Counted from the stretch's first letter, positions 29,673 through 38,670 are shown. The stretch is 40,133 bases of DNA from an uncultured Lachnospiraceae bacterium (GCA_946626215.1 CAMOUD010000006.1:1-40133); one strand, 5' to 3'. Translations and numbers: made by a program. The notes: a model not told the origin generated them from the sequence alone.

Positions 29673-30173
29673 ATGACAACACTGACAACACTGGACGAAC
29701 ATGTTCTTGCCATTATTGAAAAGAACAGCAGGATCAATACCAAGGAACTGGCCATCCTTCTGGGAACGGAAGAGAAGGAGATCCGGGATTCCCTGGTCCG
29801 CCTGGAGGAGAACGGCGTAATCTGCGGCTACCATACCATGGTGGACTGGGACAAGACCGGCGTGGAAAAGGTCACGGCCCTGATCGAGGTCAGAGTCACT
29901 CCCCAGAGGGGCAAGGGCTTTGATGAGATCGCGGAAAGGATTTACAAGTATCCCGAGGTCAACAGTGTCTATCTGATTTCCGGCGGCTATGATCTTCTGG
30001 TCTCTCTGGAGGGCAAGAGCCTCAAGCAGGTCTCCTCCTTCGTGACCAACAAGCTGTCCACTCTGGATACGGTCATTGGGACCACCACCCACTTTATCCT
30101 GAAAAAGTATAAGGATCATGGAACGATCATGACCCGCAAGCATGAAGATCAGAGGGAGATGATTACGCCGTGA
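29673..30173 (+). CDS. Lrp/AsnC family transcriptional regulator
   Basis: A 166-aa regulator with an N-terminal winged helix (DEHVLAIIEKNSRINTKELAILLG...VICGYHTMVDW) and a C-terminal ligand-binding RAM domain (EVRVTPQRGKGFDEIAERI...VYLISGGYDLLVSLEG). Such proteins sense amino acids and form octamers. AGAGAGG lies upstream of the ATG. Its stop overlaps the start of the aminotransferase gene (GTGA), so it is likely to regulate or sense the substrate of that enzyme. Confidence 0.95.
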   Translation: MTTLTTLDEHVLAIIEKNSRINTKELAILLGTEEKEIRDSLVRLEENGVICGYHTMVDWDKTGVEKVTALIEVRVTPQRGKGFDEIAERIYKYPEVNSVYLISGGYDLLVSLEGKSLKQVSSFVTNKLSTLDTVIGTTTHFILKKYKDHGTIMTRKHEDQREMITP

Positions 30174-31357
30174 GTGAAAATAAGAAAAAACAGGTCCTGT
30201 CTGAAAAGTGCCTGGGGATCCAGCCTTCCGGGATCCGGAAATTCTTCGATATCGTCAGTGAGATGAAGGATGCCATTTCCCTGGGCGTTGGAGAACCGGA
30301 CTTCGATACCCCCTGGCATATCCGGGATGAGGGCATTTATTCCCTGGAAAAGGGCCGTACCTTCTATACTTCCAATTCGGGCCTCAAGGAGCTCCGGGAA
30401 GAGATCGCCCGCTATATGAAGAGGACCCAGGGCATCGACTATGATCCCATCAGGGAGGTCTTTATCACTGTGGGCGGAAGCGAGGCCATTGACCTCATGT
30501 TCCGGGCCATGATCAATGAAGGAGACGAGGTCCTCCTGCCCCAGCCCTCCTATGTATCCTACCTGCCCTGTACGGTCCTGGCGGACGGCGTTCCCGTGGT
30601 CATCGACCTGAAGGAGGAAAAAGAGTTCCGTCTGACAGCCGCCGAGCTGGAGGAAAAGATCACCGACCGGTCCAAGATCCTGGTCCTGCCCTTCCCCAAC
30701 AACCCGACCGGATCCATCATGACCAGGGAAGACCTGGAGGAGATCGCCAGGGTCTGCATCGAGCACGACCTGTATGTCCTTTCCGATGAGATCTACGGGG
30801 AGCTGACCTACGGGTCGACCCACGTCAGCATTGCCTCCCTGCCCGGCATGCGGGAGAGGACCATTGTCGTCAACGGCTTCTCCAAGGCCTATGCCATGAC
30901 CGGCTGGCGCCTGGGCTATGCCTGCGGTCCGGAGGAGATCATCGCCCAGATGGTCAAGATCCACCAGTTCGCCATCATGTGCGCCCCCACCACTTCCCAG
31001 TACGCGGCCGTGGAAGCCCTGCGCAACGGAGATGAGGATGTGGCCATGATGCGGGAGGCCTATAACCAGAGGAGACGGTTCGTGGTCTTCAAGCTCAGAG
31101 AAATGGGCCTTCCCTGCTTTGAGCCCAGGGGAGCCTTCTATGTCTTCCCCTGCATCCGGGAATTCGGGATGACCAGTGAAGAATTTGCCACCAGGCTCCT
31201 GAAGGAGGAAAAGGTCGCCATCGTGCCCGGGACCGCCTTCGGAGACAGCGGAGAAGGGTTCCTCAGGATATCCTACGCCTATTCCCTGGACAACCTCAGG
31301 AAGGCCCTGGGCCGTCTGTCCCGCTTCGTGGACAGGCTGAGAGAGGCGGAAGGCTGA
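30170..31357 (+). CDS. Class I/II PLP-dependent aminotransferase
   Basis: A 395-aa fold-type I aminotransferase. It has the substrate-side SLGVGEPDFDTPWHI, the PLP-binding NNPTGSIMTREDLEE and LSDEIYGEL, the Schiff-base lysine in NGFSKAYAMTGWRLGY, and RISYAYS with the carboxylate-binding arginine. The family covers aspartate, aromatic and branched-chain substrates and this sequence alone does not decide which. Start is GTG, overlapping the Lrp stop by 4 bp, so the two are coupled. A bidirectional terminator follows. Confidence 0.95.
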   Translation: MSENKKKQVLSEKCLGIQPSGIRKFFDIVSEMKDAISLGVGEPDFDTPWHIRDEGIYSLEKGRTFYTSNSGLKELREEIARYMKRTQGIDYDPIREVFITVGGSEAIDLMFRAMINEGDEVLLPQPSYVSYLPCTVLADGVPVVIDLKEEKEFRLTAAELEEKITDRSKILVLPFPNNPTGSIMTREDLEEIARVCIEHDLYVLSDEIYGELTYGSTHVSIASLPGMRERTIVVNGFSKAYAMTGWRLGYACGPEEIIAQMVKIHQFAIMCAPTTSQYAAVEALRNGDEDVAMMREAYNQRRRFVVFKLREMGLPCFEPRGAFYVFPCIREFGMTSEEFATRLLKEEKVAIVPGTAFGDSGEGFLRISYAYSLDNLRKALGRLSRFVDRLREAEG

Positions 31358-31404
31358 GGATGGCCGGAGGCTGAAAAAGAGCCGCGCTGAAAACAGAAAT
31401 AAGA

Positions 31405-31463
31405 AAAAGACCGGGAGCCCCGGACGCGGAAAGAACTGCCGCGTCGGGGCTCCCCGGTCTTTT
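31405..31463. terminator. Strong bidirectional terminator
   Basis: AAAGACCGGGAGCCCCGGACGCGG pairs with CCGCGTCGGGGCTCCCCGGTCTTT with one bulge and one mismatch, flanked by A- and T-runs. It separates the converging aminotransferase and sensor kinase genes; the kinase stop codon touches its edge. Confidence 0.93.
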
Positions 31464-32920
31464 CATGCCGGAGTTTCCTCTTCAGGACTTTCTCCTTCGG
31501 GAGGCGGATCCTGTCTGGCCTTTTTCAGGGTAAAGATGAATTCGCTTCCTACTCCCTCGGTGGAGATCAGGCTGATGGTCTCGTCATGGGCCCTGATGAT
31601 CTCCCGGACAATGGAAAGGCCAAGGCCCGTTCCCTTCTTGTCCTTTCCTCTGGACAGGTCCGATTTATAGAACCGCTCCCAGATCATCTTCTGGTCCTCC
31701 CGGGGGATGCCGATGCCGTAATCCTTGACGGAGATCAGGACCTTGTTCTTCTTTTCCGTGGTCTCGATCAGGATCTGGGACCCGTTCCTGCTGAATTTCA
31801 GAGCGTTGTCGATCAGGTTGTAGAGGACCTGCTGAATCTTTTCCTGATCGGCGCTGACATAGAGGGTCTCGCCCGACAGGATCAGGGAGAATCGGATATC
31901 CCTGGACCGGCAGACCTGCTCGAAGGAGGAGCAGACATCCCGGATGGTCTGGTTGATGTCAAAGTCCGTATACTGGAGGAGCATGCCTCTGGTATTCAGG
32001 TTGTTGAGGGCCAGAAGGCCGTTGGTCAGCTTGGTCAGCCGCTCGGTCTCCTTGAGCACGACCTGGAGATAATGGGGGAACCTTTCCGGGGGGATCGTGC
32101 CGTCCAGCATGGCTTCCAGAAAGCCCCGGATGGAGGTCAGGGGAGACCGGAAATCGTGGGAGACATTGGCGATGAATTTCTTCTGGTCATCCTCGCTCCT
32201 GGCGATCTGGGAGGCCATGTACTGGAGAGAGGCGGACAGATAGCCCAGCTCATCGTCGCTCTCCACGCCCAGCTTGTAATGCATGTTGCCGGAGGCGTAC
32301 TGCTCGGTGGCGTGGATGATCTTGGTCAGGGGCCGGTAGACCACCTCGGTAAAGACCACCAGGATCATGATGGACAGGAGAAAGAGGAAGAGAAGCTCCA
32401 TGTAGGAGATGTTGAGGAGGGAATCCGCCTCCTTTTCCATCCGGGACAGGGGATAGTGGATCAGGACATAGCCCCGGACCTTGTAGGTCTCGGTGATGGG
32501 AGCGATGACGGTAAGCTGAGGCTCCTGAAAGCTGTCATGGAAGGTCCCGGTCATGTAAAAGCTCCCCTCCGCTTCCGTGGGATCGAAGCCTCCGATGACG
32601 ATCTCGGAGTCGGGATCGGCCGGGCGGGCAGAAGAGACCACCAGACGGCCGGAGGGGTTCAGGATCCAGATCTCCGCCTGGTTGTAGGCGGAAAAGACAG
32701 CCAGCTCCTTCTGGACGGTGTCCAGAGAGGTCTCGGAATTGTAAAGGTCGGACGCAAAGGATCCGGCGATCTCTGTCGCTTCCCGATAGAGGTCGCCGGC
32801 GTACTTGCGGCGGGTATGTTCGCTGGTCAGACGGGAGACAAAGGTGGCCACCGTCAGAAAGCCCAGAAGTCCGAAGAAAATCCAGGCCAGGACCAGTTTG
32901 AAATACAGTGTCTTACGCAT
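31463..32920 (-). CDS. Sensor histidine kinase (two-component)
   Basis: A 485-aa membrane kinase. One helix (about residues 8-28) and a second (about 170-190) flank an extracytoplasmic sensor domain of roughly 140 aa. A HAMP domain follows, then HisKA with phospho-acceptor NVSHDFRSPLTSIRGF, and HATPase with NLIDNALKF, VKDYGIGI and GTGLGLSIV. The tail is Pro/Glu-rich. The ATG at 32920 is preferred over the ORF-track start 12 bases earlier because GGAGGT lies four bases upstream. It is 30 bp after its response regulator. The signal is unknown; the architecture fits envelope-stress or nutrient sensing. Confidence 0.95.
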   Translation of the reverse strand: MRKTLYFKLVLAWIFFGLLGFLTVATFVSRLTSEHTRRKYAGDLYREATEIAGSFASDLYNSETSLDTVQKELAVFSAYNQAEIWILNPSGRLVVSSARPADPDSEIVIGGFDPTEAEGSFYMTGTFHDSFQEPQLTVIAPITETYKVRGYVLIHYPLSRMEKEADSLLNISYMELLFLFLLSIMILVVFTEVVYRPLTKIIHATEQYASGNMHYKLGVESDDELGYLSASLQYMASQIARSEDDQKKFIANVSHDFRSPLTSIRGFLEAMLDGTIPPERFPHYLQVVLKETERLTKLTNGLLALNNLNTRGMLLQYTDFDINQTIRDVCSSFEQVCRSRDIRFSLILSGETLYVSADQEKIQQVLYNLIDNALKFSRNGSQILIETTEKKNKVLISVKDYGIGIPREDQKMIWERFYKSDLSRGKDKKGTGLGLSIVREIIRAHDETISLISTEGVGSEFIFTLKKARQDPPPEGESPEEETPA

Positions 32921-32950
32921 GGGAACCTCCATGCCGGCCCGGTCCCCGGA

Positions 32951-33664
32951 TCAGGGCTGGGTCCTGACATCAAATTTGTAGCCGACGCCCCAGATGGTGG
33001 AGATCTTCCAGTTGGCGTTGTCCCTGAGCTTTTCCCGGAGACGCTTGATATGGACGTCCACGGTCCTGGTGTCGCCCGCGTAGTCGTAGCCCCAGATCTG
33101 GTCCAGGAGCTGTTCCCTGGTGAAGACCCGGCCCGGTGAGGAGGCCAGGAAATATAAAAGCTCCAGCTCCTTGGGAGGCATGTCTATATGTCTGCCCATG
33201 TAGGTGACGGAATAGTTGGTCAGGGAGATGACCAGGTCGGGATAGACGACGGTCTTTTCATCCGCGGCCGGGGCCGGCTCGGAGGGAGCGGCCTTATGGT
33301 AGCGGCGGAGGACGGCCTTGATCCTGGCGATCAGCTCCTTGGGATCAAAGGGCTTTTCCATGTAGTCGTCCGCGCCCATCTCCAGGCCCAGGACCTTGTC
33401 GAAGATCTCGCCCTTGGCCGAAAGCATGATGATGGGGACGTCCTTTTTGGACCGGATCTCCCGGCAGACCTGGTAGCCGTCCATGCCGGGCAGCATCAGG
33501 TCCAGGAGGATCAGGTCCGGGTTCCAGAGCCCGGTCAGGCGCAGGGCCTCCTCGCCGTCTCCGGCGACCCGGGTCTCATAGCATTCCTTCATCAGATAGA
33601 GACTGATCAGTTCCGCAATGTTGCTGTCATCGTCTACAATCAGTATTTTCTGTCTGTTGCTCAT
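32951..33664 (-). CDS. OmpR/PhoB-family response regulator
   Basis: A 237-aa DNA-binding regulator. The receiver domain (about 5-115) has the acidic pocket DDD, the phospho-acceptor in LILLDLMLPGMDG, MLSAKG and MEKPFDPKEL. A short linker leads to a winged helix (DMPPKELELLYFLASSPGRVFTREQLL...RTVDVHIKRLREKL). GGGAG precedes the ATG. It pairs with the downstream kinase and begins 31 bp after mutS2, so all three may share a transcript. Confidence 0.97.
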   Translation of the reverse strand: MSNRQKILIVDDDSNIAELISLYLMKECYETRVAGDGEEALRLTGLWNPDLILLDLMLPGMDGYQVCREIRSKKDVPIIMLSAKGEIFDKVLGLEMGADDYMEKPFDPKELIARIKAVLRRYHKAAPSEPAPAADEKTVVYPDLVISLTNYSVTYMGRHIDMPPKELELLYFLASSPGRVFTREQLLDQIWGYDYAGDTRTVDVHIKRLREKLRDNANWKISTIWGVGYKFDVRTQP

Positions 33665-33695
33665 TCTTTACTCCCATATCAGCGTTCCGGTCCGG

Positions 33696-36116
33696 TCAGG
33701 ACTTTTTCAGAACGACAATGGTTACGCCGGCATCGCCTTCTCCGAATTCTCCGGCCCGGAAGGAAACTATGCCCTTGGCCTTGCGCAGGTACTGCTGGAC
33801 GGCCTTTCTGAGGGCTCCCGTTCCCTTGCCGTGCACGATCCGGACACTCTCCAGGTGGGCCATGCGGGCTTCGTCCAGGTACTTGTCCAGCTCCCGGATG
33901 GCTTCATCCGTGGTCATGCCCAGAAGCATGAGCTCGGGACGCATGGAAGCGGAGCCTGACAGGTCGATCTGCCGGGCCTCCTTTCCCTCCTGCATGGCAA
34001 AGGCCTTCTTCATGCTGGACCTGCCCCGCTGTTCGGCAACGGGCTGGCCGAAGGCGTCCTCATGGATCAGGACCAGGTCATCGACCCTGGCCTGGGAGAC
34101 CATGATGCCGCACTGGACCTTGACCTTATTGCCCCTGGGAGCCTGGACGACGACGCCGGTCAGGCCCATGGAGATGATCCGGACCTTGTCCCCCACATGG
34201 AGGTCTTCCGGTCTCAGCCGGCTCTTTAAGGGCTGGGGCTCTTCTTTTTTCCTGGAAAGCTTTTTGTTCTTGCCGGAGACGCCTTCCCTCAGAGAGGACC
34301 TGGTCCTCTCCATGGCGGACATATCTCCCTGGCCGCCCATCTTCCGGAGGTCGGAAATGGCCTGGTCGGCTGTCTGCTTGGCTTCCTGGAGGATGTCCCG
34401 GGCCTCTTCGTTGGCCCTGCGGAGGATGGCTTCCCTTTCCTCTTCCAGCCTCTTTTCCCTTTTTCTGAGCTCTGCTTCCTTTTTCTCCAGCTCCTCCCGG
34501 AGGCGCTTTGTCTGGAGGGTCAGGCTCTCTGCCTGGCGGCGGCTGGTCTCCAGGTCGGAGAGAACGTCTTCAAAGCTCTGGGTCTCCTGGCTCAGCTGCT
34601 CCCTGGCCGATTCAATGATGTCCTCAGGCAGGCCCAGCTTGCGGGAAATGGCAAAGGCATTGGATTTTCCGGGAACGCCTATGGAAAGATGATAGGTGGG
34701 CTGAAGGGTCTCCACGTCGAACTGGCAGCTGGCATTGACGATGCCGTCTGTCCGGAGGGCATAGACCTTGAGCTCGGAATAGTGGGTGGTGGCCAGGGTC
34801 CGTATGCCCCGCGCGTGCATGTAGTCCAGGATGGAGATGGCCAGGGCCGCGCCTTCCGTAGGATCCGTGCCGGCGCCCAGCTCGTCAAAGAGGCACAGGC
34901 AGTCGGAATCCGCCTGACGGATGATCTCCACGATGGCGGACATGTGGGCAGAGAAGGTGGAAAGGTTCTGCTCAATGCTCTGCTCATCCCCGATGTCGGC
35001 GAAGATCTCCCGGAAGAAGGCCAGCTCGCTCCGGTCGCCTGCCGGTATGTGGAGGCCGGCCATGCCCATGAGCTCAAAGAGGCCCACGGTCTTTAAGGTC
35101 ACGGTCTTGCCGCCCGTATTGGGGCCCGTGATGATGATCATGTCATAGGTGTCGCCCATGGAGATATCGATGGGCACCACCTTTTTGGGATCGATCAGGG
35201 GGTGGCGGCCCCGGTGGATATCGATATAGCGCCGGTCATTGAAGACGGGCCGGGTGGCGTTCATGTCCATGGCCAGGGAGGCCCTGGCAAAGATGAAGTC
35301 CAGCTCGGTCATGTTGACCGCGTTGTCCCTGAGCTCCATCAGATGGTCTCCGGCGGAGGCGGAAAGGTCTGCCAGGATCTTCTCGATCTCCTTCTTTTCC
35401 CGGATCATGAGTTCCCGGAGCTCATTGTTGAGGTTCACGACGGCGGTGGGCTCGATGAAGAGGGTCATGCCGCTGGAGGACTGGTCATGAACAATGCCGG
35501 GGACCTGGCCCTTGTAGTCGCTGCGGACCGGGATGCAGTAGCGGTCTCCGCGCATGGTAATGACGCTGTCCTGGAGATAGGCAGCGTAGGTGACATTGAC
35601 CATCTTGTTGAGGACCTGGTGGATCCGGCCGTTGATGCCTCCCATTTCCCTCCGGATCTTTCTGAGCTCGGAGCTGGCCTCATCGGCGATCTCCTCCTCG
35701 GAAAGGATGCAGCGCCGGATCTCGGAGACCAGGGAAGGGATGGGGCAGAGACAGTCGAAGAGGTCAAAAAGGACATAGTTCTCCGCGTCCTCTGTCAGGC
35801 CGTATTCCCGGACCCTGCGGACGTTCTCCAGGAAGGAAGCCAGCTGGAGGAGCTCGGCGGGGGACAGGGAGGCCTCTACGGCCAGGGCGCTGAAGAGAAA
35901 GGAGAAGTCCCGGTTGCTGCCAAAGGAGATGGACCCGCTCCGGAAGAGGTATCCCAGCGCGTCCTCTGTTTCAGCCTGGGCCCTTTCAATATCCGACAGG
36001 CTGTCCATGGGGACCAGGTTCCTGCACCTGTCCCTGCCGGGAGGGGACCCGGCGCGGTCTGTCAGAAGGGCAATGATCTTATTAAATTCTGCTACATGGA
36101 GTACTTTGGTATTCAT
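33696..36116 (-). CDS. mutS2: MutS2 (RqcU) ATPase with Smr domain
   Basis: An 806-aa MutS-family protein. In Bacillus it acts in ribosome-collision rescue and in recombination control, not mismatch repair. The core has Walker A GPNTGGKTVTLKTVG and Walker B CLCLFDELGAGTDPTEG. A coiled coil (about 515-600) is followed by a KOW-like segment and the C-terminal Smr domain. The Smr HGKGTG loop is intact, but the usual LDLRG motif reads LMLLG. The start follows the family opening (KVLHVAEF). No SD is seen, and an extended -10 ends seven bases before the ATG. Confidence 0.96.
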   Translation of the reverse strand: MNTKVLHVAEFNKIIALLTDRAGSPPGRDRCRNLVPMDSLSDIERAQAETEDALGYLFRSGSISFGSNRDFSFLFSALAVEASLSPAELLQLASFLENVRRVREYGLTEDAENYVLFDLFDCLCPIPSLVSEIRRCILSEEEIADEASSELRKIRREMGGINGRIHQVLNKMVNVTYAAYLQDSVITMRGDRYCIPVRSDYKGQVPGIVHDQSSSGMTLFIEPTAVVNLNNELRELMIREKKEIEKILADLSASAGDHLMELRDNAVNMTELDFIFARASLAMDMNATRPVFNDRRYIDIHRGRHPLIDPKKVVPIDISMGDTYDMIIITGPNTGGKTVTLKTVGLFELMGMAGLHIPAGDRSELAFFREIFADIGDEQSIEQNLSTFSAHMSAIVEIIRQADSDCLCLFDELGAGTDPTEGAALAISILDYMHARGIRTLATTHYSELKVYALRTDGIVNASCQFDVETLQPTYHLSIGVPGKSNAFAISRKLGLPEDIIESAREQLSQETQSFEDVLSDLETSRRQAESLTLQTKRLREELEKKEAELRKREKRLEEEREAILRRANEEARDILQEAKQTADQAISDLRKMGGQGDMSAMERTRSSLREGVSGKNKKLSRKKEEPQPLKSRLRPEDLHVGDKVRIISMGLTGVVVQAPRGNKVKVQCGIMVSQARVDDLVLIHEDAFGQPVAEQRGRSSMKKAFAMQEGKEARQIDLSGSASMRPELMLLGMTTDEAIRELDKYLDEARMAHLESVRIVHGKGTGALRKAVQQYLRKAKGIVSFRAGEFGEGDAGVTIVVLKKS

Positions 36117-36123
36117 GGTTACC

Positions 36124-36132
36124 AGTATACCA
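36124..36132 (-). promoter_or_regulatory. Extended -10 element immediately ahead of mutS2
   Basis: Read leftward: TGGTATACT, then seven bases, then the mutS2 ATG. No good -35 is seen. Initiation from this box would start at or next to the A of the ATG, giving a leaderless mRNA. Confidence 0.45.
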
Positions 36133-36214
36133 CAAGACAGGGCAAACGTTCGATTTCACTTGCGGGGAACTTCCGGAAGGCCCTGGTTTTCAGTCTGTGA
36201 GCAGCTGACGAGGA

Positions 36215-36243
36215 TGGAAAAATCCGGGGGCAGAAGGTATACT
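36215..36243 (+). promoter_or_regulatory. Candidate promoter of the HtrA-like gene
   Basis: TGGAAA, 17-bp spacer, TATACT, about 75 bp ahead of the start codon in the divergent gap with mutS2. Confidence 0.55.
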
Positions 36244-36317
36244 GGAGAGAGCCTTCCAGACCGCTGCCCGCATTCAGACAGGGCGGCCCTGACCTGAATG
36301 CCCGGGAGATTATAAGA

Positions 36318-37688
36318 ATGGATGATAATAAAAAAAGGGCCGGGACCGGCCCCGTTCAGGAAAACAGAAAGGGAAATCTGCCGGAGAATGAGACCAGCAC
36401 CCAGATTTCCGATTTTATGTATGAGCAGATCAAGCAGAGGCCGGCGGACCGGCAGAAGCTGGTCCGGACCATCCTGCTGACGGCCGGCCTGGCAGCGGTC
36501 TTCGGCCTGATCGCCTGTATCTGCTTTGTGCTTGCGGAACCTCTGATCAACTCCGCCCTGGTCTCCCAGGAGTCCTCGGAGGCCATTTCCTTCGGAGGAG
36601 AGGTAACAGAGGAGATCCCTCCGGAGGATCTGATCGCCGATGATTCGGAAATCGCCGCCATGGCTGCCAGCAGGACCCAGGAGGAGATCCGGGCCGCCGT
36701 GGAGGAGGTCCTGAAGCAGGAGAACCTGACAGCCGGCCAGTACGGACAGATCTATGAAGCGCTGGACCAGATCGCGAAAGGAGCCTCCCGGTCCGTGGTG
36801 GAGGTCTCCGGCATTACCTCGGACCAGAACTGGTGGGGGGATACCTATGAGAACAGCCGGGGCACGGCGGGCTTTATTGCCGCCCAGTCTGATTCCCAGA
36901 TCCTGGTCCTGGCCCAGGTCAGGAAGATCTCTGACGCATCCAGCATCCGGATCACCTTCTGCAGCGGGGAGTCGGCGGATGCCCAGCTCCTCAGGACAGA
37001 TTCCGTGACCGGCTACGGGATCCTCAGCGTGTCCAAAAGCGACCTGAAGGAGGATACCCGGGAGACCATCCAGACGGCCTCTCTGGGCGTCTCCGGAGAG
37101 AAACTGACGGGCCATCCTGTCATTGCCTTGGGCAGGCCCAGCGGGGTGGCGGGCTCCGTCATCTACGGCATCGTATCCGGCCGGGAGCCCCTGGACATCA
37201 CCGACAGCGGCTATGTGAACCTGGTGACGGATATGTACGGATCCTCGGAGGCCAGCGGGGTCCTGGTGGATCTGAACGGAAAGGTTGTCGGAATCATAGA
37301 TTCTGATTATAATAGGGCAGATATGCCCGGTATCCTCTGCGGGATCGGCATCAGCGAGCTCAGGTCCATGATCACGGCCCTTGTGGGCGGAGAGACCAGG
37401 GCCCTGCTGGGCATCCACGGCCAGGATATTCCGGAGGAGATCCAGAAGAGAGAGAACCTGCCGGCAGGCGTTTATGTCAGCCAGGTGGAGATGGACTCCC
37501 CTGCCATGACAGCGGGCATCGTGCCCGGCGATATCCTGTACGCCGTGGGAGAAAATGCCTTCACCGGGATCTCCGCCCTGACAGAGGCCCTGTTCGAGGC
37601 TTCGCCGGGAGATACCGTACTATTGAAATACTATCGGGCCATCGGGGACAGCTTTGAGGAGATGTCCGTCCAGGTGACCCTGGAATAA
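36318..37688 (+). CDS. Membrane-anchored HtrA-like pseudoprotease with PDZ domain
   Basis: A 456-aa protein with a cytoplasmic N-terminus, one membrane helix (about residues 50-73), an extracytoplasmic trypsin-like domain (about 145-355) and a PDZ domain (about 360-455, VYVSQVEMDSPAMTAGIVPGDIL). It aligns by eye with S1C/HtrA proteases (IRITFCSG, GSVIYGIVSG, LNGKVVGI), but the triad is gone. The His position reads LAQV (Gln200), the Asp position TGYGILSV (Gly232), and the Ser position EASGVLV (Ala312). It is therefore likely a non-catalytic scaffold or sensor. GGGAG supports the start. The next gene, a YhaM-type nuclease, is 32 bp downstream. Confidence 0.85.
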   Translation: MDDNKKRAGTGPVQENRKGNLPENETSTQISDFMYEQIKQRPADRQKLVRTILLTAGLAAVFGLIACICFVLAEPLINSALVSQESSEAISFGGEVTEEIPPEDLIADDSEIAAMAASRTQEEIRAAVEEVLKQENLTAGQYGQIYEALDQIAKGASRSVVEVSGITSDQNWWGDTYENSRGTAGFIAAQSDSQILVLAQVRKISDASSIRITFCSGESADAQLLRTDSVTGYGILSVSKSDLKEDTRETIQTASLGVSGEKLTGHPVIALGRPSGVAGSVIYGIVSGREPLDITDSGYVNLVTDMYGSSEASGVLVDLNGKVVGIIDSDYNRADMPGILCGIGISELRSMITALVGGETRALLGIHGQDIPEEIQKRENLPAGVYVSQVEMDSPAMTAGIVPGDILYAVGENAFTGISALTEALFEASPGDTVLLKYYRAIGDSFEEMSVQVTLE

Positions 37689-37720
37689 GAGATGGAATAA
37701 GAAAGAGAGATAAGAACCAG

Positions 37721-38665
37721 ATGCGTTATATCAAAGATCTGAAAGAAGGAATGAACGTCAACGATATCTACCTGTGCCGGAAAAAACAGTCCCTGGTGAC
37801 CCGGAACGGAAAGTCCTATGATTCCCTGATCCTGGCGGACAAGACCGGGACCATCGACGCCAAGATCTGGGACCCGGGCAGCATGGGAATCGATGATTTT
37901 GACGAGCTGGACTATATCCATGTGGGCGGCGAGGTGACCTCCTTCCAGGGCCATCTTCAGATGAACGTAAGGCGGCTCCGCCGCTGCCGGGAAAATGAGT
38001 ACAGGCCGGAGGACTATGTACCGGTCTCCTCCAGGGACAGGGACGTCATGTTCGAGGAGATCCTGAAATATATCCAGTCCGTCCAGAACCCCCATCTGAA
38101 CAGGCTCCTCCAGTCCTTCTTTGTGGAGGATCCGGATTTTGTCAAAGCCTTCTGCTCCTCCTCGGCAGCCAAGTCGGTCCACCACGGCTTTGTCGGCGGG
38201 CTTCTGGAGCATACCCTGAATGTGACCAGCCTCTGCGCCTTCTACTGCAGGCTCTATCCGGTCCTCAACCGGGACCTTCTGCTGACCGTGGCCATGCTCC
38301 ACGACATCGGAAAGGTCCGGGAGCTTTCCAGCTTCCCCAGGAACGACTATACCGATGAAGGCCAGCTGATCGGCCACATCATTATCGGCTGCGAAATGAT
38401 CGGGGAGAGGATCCGGGAGATTCCGGACTTTCCTCCTGTCCTGGCCTCGGAGGTGAGGCACTGCATCCTTGCCCATCACGGGGAACTGGAATACGGTTCT
38501 CCCAAAAAGCCTGCCCTGATCGAGGCAGCTGCCCTGAATTTCGCGGACAATACGGACGCCAAGCTGGAAATCTTCAAGGAAGTCCTGGAGAACGCCTCCG
38601 ACGACGGATGGCTGGGCTATCAGGGACTTCTGGAGACCAATGTCCGCAGGACCATCATGGAGTAA
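37721..38665 (+). CDS. yhaM: 3'-5' exoribonuclease YhaM family (OB + HD)
   Basis: A 314-aa protein with an N-terminal OB fold (about 10-85, LADKTGTIDAKIW) and a metal-dependent HD domain. Metal-binding signatures are HHGFVGGLLEHTLNV, MLHDIGKV and HHGELEYGS; NFADNTDAK follows. This is the YhaM/CBF1 layout, which in Bacillus trims RNA and DNA 3' ends. AGAGAG lies upstream. The nuclease activity is inferred from the family; other OB-HD proteins exist. Confidence 0.92.
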   Translation: MRYIKDLKEGMNVNDIYLCRKKQSLVTRNGKSYDSLILADKTGTIDAKIWDPGSMGIDDFDELDYIHVGGEVTSFQGHLQMNVRRLRRCRENEYRPEDYVPVSSRDRDVMFEEILKYIQSVQNPHLNRLLQSFFVEDPDFVKAFCSSSAAKSVHHGFVGGLLEHTLNVTSLCAFYCRLYPVLNRDLLLTVAMLHDIGKVRELSSFPRNDYTDEGQLIGHIIIGCEMIGERIREIPDFPPVLASEVRHCILAHHGELEYGSPKKPALIEAAALNFADNTDAKLEIFKEVLENASDDGWLGYQGLLETNVRRTIME

Positions 38666-38670
38666 ATACA

